Positions 1 to 5,508 of a DNA stretch of 7,401 nucleotides are shown here, in pieces (positions within the stretch are counted from its first letter, which is position 1; each line of letters starts with the position of its first letter). The position numbers and the translations under genes were made by a program. The DNA comes from Candidatus Kaiserbacteria bacterium RIFCSPLOWO2_02_FULL_54_13. GTDB taxonomy: Bacteria > Patescibacteriota > Minisyncoccia > Phycocordibacterales > Phycocordibacteraceae. The stretch lies in NCBI GenBank assembly GCA_001783465.1, contig MFMI01000027.1, positions 1,305-8,705 on the forward strand. Reading direction: 5' to 3'. The notes under the pieces are model-generated. The model did no database searches. It was not told where the DNA came from and saw nothing but the letters and a program-made list of their open reading frames with translations.

Positions 1-1252
1 CCCAGTCGGGGTCGGTCATCTCTGTCACGAGTATCTCGCCCTTTTTAAATTGTTTGATTTCGCGCGGGCTCATGATGATGCGCGTCGCGCCGACAGCGGC
101 AGAGGAGCCGACGGAGATACCGCGCACGAGCTCCTTCCCCTGACCGCTGACTTTATATTCAACAAACTTGGAGAAGTCGCGGCGCGCCTGTATCGTCTCG
201 GGCCGCGCCTGCACGATATAGAGCTCGCCAGTCTGGCCGTCTCGCGCCCACTCCATATCCATCGGCGTCCATACTTTCGCGCGTTCAGAGTAGTGCTTCT
301 CAATAAGCGCGCCCCAGCGCGCGAGCTCCACGATTTCTTTCTCATTCAGCACGAAGCCGGACTGCTCCGCTACGGTCGTCTTCACGGTCTTTGTTTGTAT
401 GACGCCCTTTCTCCCGTGCGCGTACTGCATCTTCTTATTCTTCACCCCGAGCGTCTTGCCGATAATCGGGCTCTGCACTTTTCCTATCGAGGACTTGAGC
501 ACGAGATACTCGTCCGGCGTGACGTGGCCCTGCACGATGAGCTCGCCGAGCCCCCACGTCGCGTTGATGAGCACCAGGTCGCGGAAGCCGCTCTCGGTAT
601 CCACCGTGAACATCACGCCCGAGGCGCCCGGCCTGCCTGCCGGTAGGCAGGTGTCGGAGCGGACCATCTTCTGCACGCCGACCGATAAAGCCACCTTCGT
701 ATGGGCGAACCCCTTATCGGCGCGATACGAGATGGCGCGGTCGGTAAAGAGGGAGGCCATCGCCCACACGACTGCGGTAGCGACGTTCTCGGCGCCGCGG
801 ATGCCGAGATAGGTCTCGTGCTCGCCGGCAAACGATGCGCCCGGCAGGTCCTCGGCGGTCGCGCTGGAGCGCACGGCGACATCCGTATTCTTCCCGTATT
901 CTTTTTCCATCTTCACGTACGCGTCAATGATGGCTCTCTCGAGCCTTGTAGGGAGCGGCGTTTTCCGTATCGCGTCGCGCACCAACTTCCCGCAACGCGC
1001 AAGTTCTTTGAAATTTCTCGTGTTTAGCCCGTCCAATGTTGTGGCGATAAAAGTGTCCAGCCCCGTCTCTTTCAAGAAATAGTAATACGCTTCAGCGGTG
1101 ACACAGAATCCTTGTGGGACCCGCACGCCCTTCGGGACGACCGAGCGGATAAGTTCGCCGAGCGAAGCGTTCTTGCCTCCTACCTGTGCGACATCTTCCA
1201 TACCGATATCCTTCATCCAGAGAATGTGAGCGCGGTTCATTTTTACAGTCAT
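1..1252 (-). CDS. ppsA: Phosphoenolpyruvate synthase, N-terminal 417 residues (cut by left window edge)
   Basis: PEP synthase (pyruvate, water dikinase) converts pyruvate and ATP to PEP, AMP and phosphate in the cytoplasm. The visible part is the ATP-grasp (PPDK N-terminal) domain and the start of the phosphohistidine domain. Family landmarks, in order: VGGKNASLGEL (residues 24-34), the nucleotide-binding stretch VRSSATAEDLPGASFAGEHET (127-147), ASLFTDRAISYR (166-177), VQKMVRSD (193-200), SGVMFTVDTESGF (211-223), WGLGELIVQG (233-242), MDMEWARDGQTGELYIVQARPET (331-353) and EMTDPDW (411-417). The catalytic-His motif (GRTCHAAI in E. coli) lies beyond the edge. Between MVRSD and GASG there are about seven extra residues, CLPAGRP, encoded by a palindrome. 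The ATG at 1252 overlaps the upstream gene's TGA (ATGA). A second ATG at 1240 also fits the family's N-terminus. Neither has a clear Shine-Dalgarno, which suggests translational coupling. The call is very secure; only the exact start is open. Confidence 0.96.
   Translation of the reverse strand, partial: MTVKMNRAHILWMKDIGMEDVAQVGGKNASLGELIRSVVPKGVRVPQGFCVTAEAYYYFLKETGLDTFIATTLDGLNTRNFKELARCGKLVRDAIRKTPLPTRLERAIIDAYVKMEKEYGKNTDVAVRSSATAEDLPGASFAGEHETYLGIRGAENVATAVVWAMASLFTDRAISYRADKGFAHTKVALSVGVQKMVRSDTCLPAGRPGASGVMFTVDTESGFRDLVLINATWGLGELIVQGHVTPDEYLVLKSSIGKVQSPIIGKTLGVKNKKMQYAHGRKGVIQTKTVKTTVAEQSGFVLNEKEIVELARWGALIEKHYSERAKVWTPMDMEWARDGQTGELYIVQARPETIQARRDFSKFVEYKVSGQGKELVRGISVGSSAAVGATRIIMSPREIKQFKKGEILVTEMTDPDW
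632..651. repeat. 20-bp near-perfect palindrome inserted in frame in ppsA
   Basis: CCTGCCTGCC/GGTAGGCAGG pairs across its whole length with one G-T mismatch (639/644), which would be a G-U wobble in RNA. Read in the ppsA frame it supplies CLPAGR plus a flanking residue, exactly where E. coli PpsA goes from MVRSD to (L)ASSGVMF without them. The gain is about 21 bases, so the frame is preserved. It looks like a mobile or amplified palindrome tolerated in a loop between two strands of the ATP-grasp domain. The neighbouring reading frames give LPAGRQ-like peptides, a string I recall from CPR proteins but could not check here. Confidence 0.75.
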
Positions 1253-2580
1253 TTTTTAAGGGCGATAACGAGGTCAGACACGTTAGAACCAGTATAGCCT
1301 GTCACGAGCGCGTCGCCGACAGTTGTAAAGAAATCATACGAGCGATGAGCGTCCAGATGTTCTTTTATAGAGAGAGAATGCGCGAGCGCGTGCGCGCGAG
1401 TCGCCTCGTCGGCAATCGCTCCCGCGTGGTCGGTGTTGTCGCGGCCGTCGGAGGCGAATGGCATGATTAACTCATCGTGGTTGAGGTATTCAAGTGCCGC
1501 GAGCGCCAATTCTTGATTTCTGCCTCCTGCTCCGGCGTGCGTATCAAGAGTCACGGTGCTCTCGCCGGCGTAGAGGAGCGCCGTTTTGGCCGGCGACGCA
1601 TAGAGCTTCTCCGCGACTGTATGACCAATCTCGCGCGCCTCGCCGGCGAAACGGTCGTCAACAACGCTCGCTTCGTATCCGCGCGTCTCCGCCTCGGTTT
1701 TCATCGCCAAGAGCGCGTCCTGATTTGAGAGGAGGAGCGAGTTGGTGACTCGTTCAAAATATTTTGTTTCTTTCGGTGTCTCAATGAAGGCAATACTCGC
1801 CCCGTTAGAAATCTGATTTCTAACGGGGTTCGCCACATCAGCGAGGTTGTATTTCGCAAGAACTGCCTGCGCATCCGCAATTGTTGAGGAATCCAACACG
1901 GTCGGACCGGAGGCGATGGTCGCAAAGTCGTCTCCCGGTACGTCAGAGACGATGAGTGAAATGACTTCTGCCGGATATGTGGCAACTGCGAGCGCGCCGC
2001 CGCGCGCCCGCGAGATATGTTTCCTCACAATGTTCATATCCTGAATGCTTGCACCCCTCGCCGTGAGTTCGCTAAAAAGCATACTTTCGTCTTCGCAGGT
2101 CATTGGCGCTGTGGGGAGGCAGAGCAGGGAAGAACCGCCGCCGGAGATAAGCATAATCACAAGGTCGCTCTCCTCTCGGCCGGAAAGGAATTCCATAATG
2201 CGTTTCGTCGCCTTCACGTTCGCCTCGCTTGGCAGGGGGTGGGTGCCGGTGTACGTTTTTATTGTTTTAAGTTTAACGTTGGACTGTTCATCAGTGGATA
2301 CATCGAATGCAATACCGCCGGTAAGCCGGTCGCCGAAGAGCTTCTCAACGGCGCGCGCGCCGGCGAAGGCGCACTTGCCGACGCCGACGAAATAGACTCG
2401 CCGGCTGGTGAGCGAGTAGCTCTTCCCGTCTATGTGCAGTTCGTCGCCCTCTCTGCGCAATGTGCGTTCCAGGGCGGCACCGGTGTTAATGGCTTCTAGA
2501 CCCGCTTCCGCAATCGCAAGTGCGTCGGCACGCAACTCATTTTCAGCCAGCGCCTCAAAGTTTTGTATGCGATGAACCAT
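1249..2580 (-). CDS. Glycerate 2-kinase, type-2 / MOFRL family (DUF4147)
   Basis: Cytoplasmic kinase that phosphorylates D-glycerate with ATP to 2-phosphoglycerate, feeding lower glycolysis. From the ATG at 2580 it is 443 residues, the usual family size. Landmarks: N-terminal NFEALAENELRADALAIAEAGLEA, VGVGKCA (65-71), glycine loop LISGGGSSLL (144-153), VRKHISRARGG (185-195), SDVPGDDFATIASGPT (212-227), ETPK (267-270), the MOFRL motif GAGGRNQELALAAL (350-363), SDGRDNTDHAGAIAD (377-391) and GDALVTGYTGSNVSDL (422-437). The frame is open back to 2700, but that 40-residue extension does not look like the family and would cover the divergent promoter region, so I start at 2580. An AAAGGA directly abuts this ATG, too close to be an ideal ribosome site. 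Residues 251-261 (NPVRNQISNGA) are encoded by a perfect palindrome. The gene overlaps ppsA by 4 bases, forming an operon. Older records may call this family hydroxypyruvate reductase (TtuD). Confidence 0.93.
   Translation of the reverse strand: MVHRIQNFEALAENELRADALAIAEAGLEAINTGAALERTLRREGDELHIDGKSYSLTSRRVYFVGVGKCAFAGARAVEKLFGDRLTGGIAFDVSTDEQSNVKLKTIKTYTGTHPLPSEANVKATKRIMEFLSGREESDLVIMLISGGGSSLLCLPTAPMTCEDESMLFSELTARGASIQDMNIVRKHISRARGGALAVATYPAEVISLIVSDVPGDDFATIASGPTVLDSSTIADAQAVLAKYNLADVANPVRNQISNGASIAFIETPKETKYFERVTNSLLLSNQDALLAMKTEAETRGYEASVVDDRFAGEAREIGHTVAEKLYASPAKTALLYAGESTVTLDTHAGAGGRNQELALAALEYLNHDELIMPFASDGRDNTDHAGAIADEATRAHALAHSLSIKEHLDAHRSYDFFTTVGDALVTGYTGSNVSDLVIALKK
1800..1828. 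repeat. 29-bp perfect palindrome inside the glycerate kinase gene
   Basis: The arms CCCCGTTAGAAATC (1800-1813) and its exact complement (1815-1828) are separated by a single central base, giving 14 uninterrupted pairs. On the coding strand it reads PVRNQISNG in frame, between the ASGPT region and the ETPK motif, where the family varies in length and sequence. It uses AGA, AAT and ATT codons, an AT-rich patch in a gene otherwise dominated by GC-rich codons. A chance perfect palindrome of this length is very unlikely, so an inserted or amplified element is the preferred reading. It shares no sequence with the palindrome at 632-651. Confidence 0.8.
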
Positions 2581-2636
2581 TCCTTTCAGAGTACCTCGGC
2601 AGAGGAGCATTCCCGATAGATACGCACAAGTGCTCA

Positions 2637-2664
2637 TTGATTTGTGCCGTAGCGCTCGTATACT
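2637..2664 (+). promoter_or_regulatory. Probable sigma70-type promoter for homospermidine synthase
   Basis: TTGATT (2637-2642), a 16-base spacer and TATACT (2659-2664) match the -35/-10 consensus well. Transcription would start near 2671, giving a leader of about 40 bases before the ATG at 2712. It lies in the 131-base divergent spacer 2581-2711. I found no comparably good promoter on the minus strand for the glycerate kinase operon. Confidence 0.6.
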
Positions 2665-2711
2665 AAACACACTTATCAATATCTCGCTCGAGAGAGTCAT
2701 TTGGAACAGAA

Positions 2712-4127
2712 ATGGAAAAGTACACGTTTGACGGCAAAATTCTTATCGTAGGATTTGGGAGCATCGGACAGGGAGTGCTACCGCTCATTCTGCGGCATTT
2801 TACTGTCCCGCCGGAGCGCATCACCATCGTGACCGCCGACAAGAGGGGAGAGGAAGTCGCCCGCGAATACAATGTCCGCTTCATCGTGAACCCGCTCGTG
2901 CCGGACAATTACGAGACAATAGTGGGAGAGCACCTCGGCAAGGGCGACTTCCTCGTCAATGTCTCGGTAGACGTCTCCTCTGCGGTGCTCATTGAGTATT
3001 GTCAGAAGAACGGCATCCTCTACCTTGATACGGTTATGGAGCCGTGGCTCGGCTTCTATATTGACCCGTCGCTCTCCGTCTCCGAGCGCTCCAATTATGC
3101 GCTCCGCGAGACGGCGCTCGCGCTCCGCTCGCTCCCAATAGAGGGACCGCGCCCCACCAATGTGCTCGCGCACGGCGCGAACCCTGGTCTTGTCTCCCAT
3201 TTTGTGAAGCAAGCGCTTCTGAATATTGCGGAAGATACCGATGTTAAAACAGACGCGCCGGCGACGCGCGAAGAGTGGGCTCGGCTCGCGCGTGACCTCG
3301 GCATCAAGGTCATACACATCGCCGAGCGCGACACACAGGAGTCGCCGGTGCCCAAAAAGATAGGGGAGTTCGTCAACACATGGTCTATTGACGGTTTCAC
3401 AGCCGAGGGTTGTCAGCCCGCGGAAATGGGATGGGGCACGCATGAGAAGAAAATTCCGGAGAACGGACGCACTCATGATTTCGGTTGCGGAAGCGCCATC
3501 TATCTGGAACAGCCGGGGTATGCGACGCGGGTTCGCAGTTGGACGCCTACATCCAAAGCGCAGTACGCGTGGATTATCACGCACCACGAGTCAATCGCCA
3601 TCGCCGACTACCTGACGCTTACAGAGGGCGAGAAGGCCGTGTACCGGCCGACCGTGCACTACGCGTATCACCCCTGCGACGGCGCCGTGCTCTCGCTTGA
3701 CGAGCTCGCGGGCAACAATGGCGTTTTGCAGAAGGAGCAGAGGCTCATCAGTGAGGACATTCTCCCCGGCGGGGTAGACGAGCTCGGTGTGCTCCTCATG
3801 GGCCATGCGAAGGGTGCGTACTGGTACGGTTCGCGTCTCTCCATTGACGAGACGCGCACGCTCGTGCCGCACAACAACGCGACCGGTCTGCAGGTGACGG
3901 CGAGTATGCTCGGCGCGATGGTCTGGGCGATACAGAATCCCACCGAGGGCATTGTGGATGCCGACGAGATGGACCACGAGACTGTTATGAAGGTTGCACG
4001 CCCCTATCTCGGCGAAGTGTTCGGCGAGTACACCGACTGGACGCCGGTCGCGGGCCGGGGGAAATTATTTCCAGAAAAATTTGATGCCAAGGACCCGTGG
4101 CAGTTCGAGAACTTCAGAGTGTCGTAG
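2712..4127 (+). CDS. hss: Homospermidine synthase (saccharopine dehydrogenase-like)
   Basis: NAD-dependent cytoplasmic enzyme that joins two putrescines (or putrescine and spermidine) into sym-homospermidine. At 471 residues it is full length (the Blastochloris viridis enzyme is about 477) and resembles it closely from end to end. Landmarks: Rossmann loop GFGSIGQG (14-21), NVSVDVSS (83-90), DTVMEPWLGFY (106-116), HGANPGLVSHFVKQAL (154-169), IHIAERDTQ (201-209), NTWSIDGFTAEG (222-233), GWGTHE (240-245), GCGSAIYLEQPG (258-269), THHESIAIADY (290-300), YRPTVHYAYHPCDGAVLSL (311-329), DELGVLLMGHAKGAYWYGS (356-374), NNATGLQV (388-395) and YTDWTP (440-445). The conserved Asp/Glu/Trp/His blocks around the active site are all present, so it should be functional. 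The start follows a weak GGA six bases upstream. No ornithine or arginine decarboxylase lies nearby, so putrescine must come from elsewhere. The gene stands alone in its operon. Confidence 0.96.
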   Translation: MEKYTFDGKILIVGFGSIGQGVLPLILRHFTVPPERITIVTADKRGEEVAREYNVRFIVNPLVPDNYETIVGEHLGKGDFLVNVSVDVSSAVLIEYCQKNGILYLDTVMEPWLGFYIDPSLSVSERSNYALRETALALRSLPIEGPRPTNVLAHGANPGLVSHFVKQALLNIAEDTDVKTDAPATREEWARLARDLGIKVIHIAERDTQESPVPKKIGEFVNTWSIDGFTAEGCQPAEMGWGTHEKKIPENGRTHDFGCGSAIYLEQPGYATRVRSWTPTSKAQYAWIITHHESIAIADYLTLTEGEKAVYRPTVHYAYHPCDGAVLSLDELAGNNGVLQKEQRLISEDILPGGVDELGVLLMGHAKGAYWYGSRLSIDETRTLVPHNNATGLQVTASMLGAMVWAIQNPTEGIVDADEMDHETVMKVARPYLGEVFGEYTDWTPVAGRGKLFPEKFDAKDPWQFENFRVS

Positions 4128-4130
4128 TTG

Positions 4131-4688
4131 CTACAGCGTGCGCTTTCGGAATGTGTGGCGGAGATAGGGCATCGCATAGCGGTCGAGGCCCCAATAGCCG
4201 GCGACGCGCCTCGCGGCGAAGATGCAGAGTGCGAGCACAAGCATGACTGGATTTGACCCGACCGTTCCGGCAAGCAAGAAGTTGAGGAGCATAAAGAAGT
4301 CAAAGAATGCGGCCGCGCCGGTGAAGAGTCCGACGATGAGTCCGAACCCGATGGCGAACTCGCCGATAGCAATAGCATTTGACCACACCATGGCGTTCGA
4401 GAACACGGCATTCTGAAGGAATGAGGCGTACCACGTCTGGACGCTCGGATGGCACGCCGAGGCGGCGACGGTAGAGGCGCAGACGGATTTTGCAACCGCT
4501 CCGTTTATAAAACCTTGCAACGAGGCCCCCGCATCGCTTCCGAACCATGATGGATGTATGATTTTGCTCCACCCCGCCATAAGGGACGCATAACCGACAT
4601 ATATACGGACGACAAACCAGAGCGGCGCGGTCGTCGTGTCAGCGGTAAAGAAATGCGCGAACGCGGATTGCCCGATGGTGTATGTCAT
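4131..4688 (-). CDS. DoxX/DoxD-family integral membrane protein
   Basis: A 185-residue protein of the DoxX superfamily, related to the thiosulfate:quinone oxidoreductase DoxD subunit. It has four likely membrane segments: about 22-40 (PLWFVVRIYVGYASLMAGW), 100-121, 123-140 and 145-162. Between the first two is a long extracytoplasmic loop with the family's W(x)n-GASLQGF and HPSVQTWYASFLQNAV stretches. GEFAIGFGLIVGLFTG, NFLLAGTVGSNPVMLVLAL and the C-terminal VAGYWGLDRY are also typical. Two loop cysteines (70 and 79) could form a disulfide. Family membership is clear, but the substrate is not: most members lack the partner subunit needed for thiosulfate oxidation, and none is seen here. A TAGAAT hexamer six bases before the ATG could drive a leaderless transcript, but its -35 is poor. 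It ends 3 bases from the stop of the oppositely oriented hss gene. Confidence 0.88.
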   Translation of the reverse strand: MTYTIGQSAFAHFFTADTTTAPLWFVVRIYVGYASLMAGWSKIIHPSWFGSDAGASLQGFINGAVAKSVCASTVAASACHPSVQTWYASFLQNAVFSNAMVWSNAIAIGEFAIGFGLIVGLFTGAAAFFDFFMLLNFLLAGTVGSNPVMLVLALCIFAARRVAGYWGLDRYAMPYLRHTFRKRTL

Positions 4689-4752
4689 ACCCGTATTCTA
4701 GAACACGTACTACGGAGCGGAAGTGCCCTGATTTGATAACAGGCCCGTAACC

Positions 4753-4781
4753 TTGCAATTTTTGAGAAGGTATGCTATAGT
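4753..4781 (+). promoter_or_regulatory. Strong extended -10 promoter for the 4849 gene
   Basis: TTGCAA (4753-4758), a 17-base spacer and TATAGT (4776-4781), preceded by TGC, form an extended -10 element. The predicted start near 4788 gives a leader of about 60 bases containing a GGGG-TTA-CCCC inverted repeat (4799-4809). The 9-mer TATGCTATA here (4771-4779) recurs at 5492-5500 in front of the next gene. The rest of the 4689-4848 spacer shows no other gene. Confidence 0.75.
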
Positions 4782-4833
4782 ATAAAAAGTGGTATTTAGG
4801 GGTTACCCCCGGATGCCGTGTTCCTAACGCAAT

Positions 4834-4841
4834 AGAAGGAG
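4834..4841 (+). promoter_or_regulatory. Shine-Dalgarno site setting the 4849 start
   Basis: AGAAGGAG lies 7 bases before the ATG at 4849, the ideal distance. An ATG at 4842 sits directly against it, is too close to be used, and opens only a 79-codon frame. This is the only strong, well-placed ribosome site at a gene start in the window. Confidence 0.85.
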
Positions 4842-4848
4842 ATGTCAG

Positions 4849-5442
4849 ATGGCGCTCACATCAGCGAATCGACCGATTCGCTGGCTACAGCGAATCGGTA
4901 CTACCGGGTTTTGGCACGTAGCGAAATGGTTGGAGTCCCAATTCTTCGACGAGTTCGTGTACGGCACAGTCAATATCTGGGCAATAGCGAAGTTCGGGGT
5001 CGAGCTAGGAGCGTCAATGACGTTCTTCATTCTGGCTCCAATCTCTGCTGCGATCTGCCTGTTCTATCTCTATCTCTATGACCGTACGAAAAAAGATCTG
5101 TTCAGCTTTGAATCGGTCAAGGAGATCAGAGATACGGCGGTGGAACTCGGACGCTGGGAAAGCATACTCCGTCGCATCATACAGTGGGGAGATTTTCCGG
5201 CTTTCATCGTTCTTAATTGCTTTTGGCCGAACGGCGATCCGTTTATGGCTACCGTGTATCTGCGGAAAGCATCGGAAAAGTTCAGCGGACTAACGAGAAG
5301 GGACTGGGATATCTTCTGGGCATCAGTCCTTGTCGGAAACGCCTATTGGACCGTCCGATGGACATTCGTCGTAGTGCTCGTGAGCCAATTCCTCTGGCCC
5401 ACATTCATTCGACCAACAATGCAATGGTTCGGACTTACTTGA
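4849..5442 (+). CDS. Membrane protein of unknown family, 197 residues
   Basis: I do not recognise this protein. It has a basic, Trp-rich N-terminus (NRPIRWLQRIG, 8-17) without a cleavable signal peptide. A long hydrophobic stretch at 47-77 could be one or two membrane segments, followed by a charged cytoplasmic-looking region at 78-110 (DRTKKDLFSFESVKEIRD). A moderately hydrophobic region at 114-138 contains FWPNGDPFMATVYLRK, and another hydrophobic segment spans about 155-185. The blocks WPNGDPF-TVYLRK and FSGLTRRDWDIFWASVLVGNAYWTVRW look like conserved family motifs. The gene is a stand-alone unit with its own strong promoter, ideal ribosome site and strong terminator, which suggests steady high expression. 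The first 50 bases of the coding region carry a three-armed inverted repeat. That it is a real gene is nearly certain; its function is unknown. Confidence 0.9.
   Translation: MALTSANRPIRWLQRIGTTGFWHVAKWLESQFFDEFVYGTVNIWAIAKFGVELGASMTFFILAPISAAICLFYLYLYDRTKKDLFSFESVKEIRDTAVELGRWESILRRIIQWGDFPAFIVLNCFWPNGDPFMATVYLRKASEKFSGLTRRDWDIFWASVLVGNAYWTVRWTFVVVLVSQFLWPTFIRPTMQWFGLT
4863..4899 (+). repeat. Three-armed inverted repeat at the start of the 4849 coding region
   Basis: Arm A AGCGAATCG (4863-4871), arm B ACCGATTCGCT (4872-4882) and arm C AGCGAATCGGT (4889-4899). B pairs perfectly with C (11 pairs, 6-base loop) or with A (9 pairs, with a loop so tight that the inner pairs would open), so the two hairpins exclude each other. 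A and C are read in different frames (A-N-R versus R-I-G), so the repeat is conserved in the nucleic acid rather than the protein. Confidence 0.7.
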
Positions 5443-5484
5443 CCGGCGGCGGTGCAATTATGCACCCCGCCGGTTTTTCTTTTT
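5442..5484 (+). terminator. Rho-independent terminator of the 4849 gene
   Basis: The stem ACCGGCGG (5442-5449) plus GGTGCA (5451-5456) pairs with TGCACC (5461-5466) plus CCGCCGGT (5467-5474). There are 14 pairs, one bulged C at 5450 and an ATTA loop. The tract TTTTTCTTTTT follows (5474-5484). It begins on the last base of the stop codon and works only in the plus direction, separating this gene from the cluster downstream. Confidence 0.95.
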
Positions 5485-5493
5485 GCGTGCATA

Positions 5494-5502
5494 TGCTATA
5501 AA
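5494..5502 (+). promoter_or_regulatory. Extended -10 element, probable leaderless promoter for the 5509 gene
   Basis: TGCTATAAA is an extended -10 element (TGn + TATAAA). No good -35 is visible, because the expected place is the terminator T-tract. The -10 ends at 5502 and transcription normally starts 6-8 bases later, which falls on the ATG at 5509. The mRNA would therefore have essentially no leader, in keeping with the absence of a ribosome site. Confidence 0.6.
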
Positions 5503-5508
5503 TCTGAT

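Noticed and set aside
50..1027. Several open frames on the plus strand opposite ppsA, including one reading PGLPAGRQVS
   Set aside because: They are antisense shadows of a conserved GC-rich gene, rich in Arg/Ala/His with no family features. The LPAGRQ reading comes from the palindrome, not from a separate protein.
1277..1290. CGTTAGAA resembling half of the 1800-1828 palindrome
   Set aside because: It encodes the conserved TGSNV motif of glycerate kinase and has no matching second arm, so the likeness is chance.
1375..1410. GCGCGAGCGCG-type repetitive tract
   Set aside because: Low-complexity GC sequence within codons for Ala, Arg and His of the glycerate kinase; no defined repeat unit.
2349..2362. 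14-bp palindrome CGGCGCGCGCGCCG
   Set aside because: It is alternating GC sequence encoding ordinary Ala/Gly/Arg residues of the glycerate kinase, where such runs arise by chance; it is not an added segment.
2581..2700. 40-codon upstream extension of the glycerate kinase reading frame
   Set aside because: The sequence does not resemble the family, which starts near NFEALAENELRADAL; it would span the divergent promoter region, and the ATG at 2580 gives a normal 443-residue protein.
4678..4690. GTATG-T-CATAC inverted repeat around the DoxX-like start codon
   Set aside because: Only five pairs; too short to argue for an operator without comparison to other sites.
5452..5508. Upstream in-frame ATG for the cysteine-rich protein
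   Set aside because: It lies in the terminator stem of the preceding gene, has no ribosome site, and precedes the extended -10 element that points to 5509.
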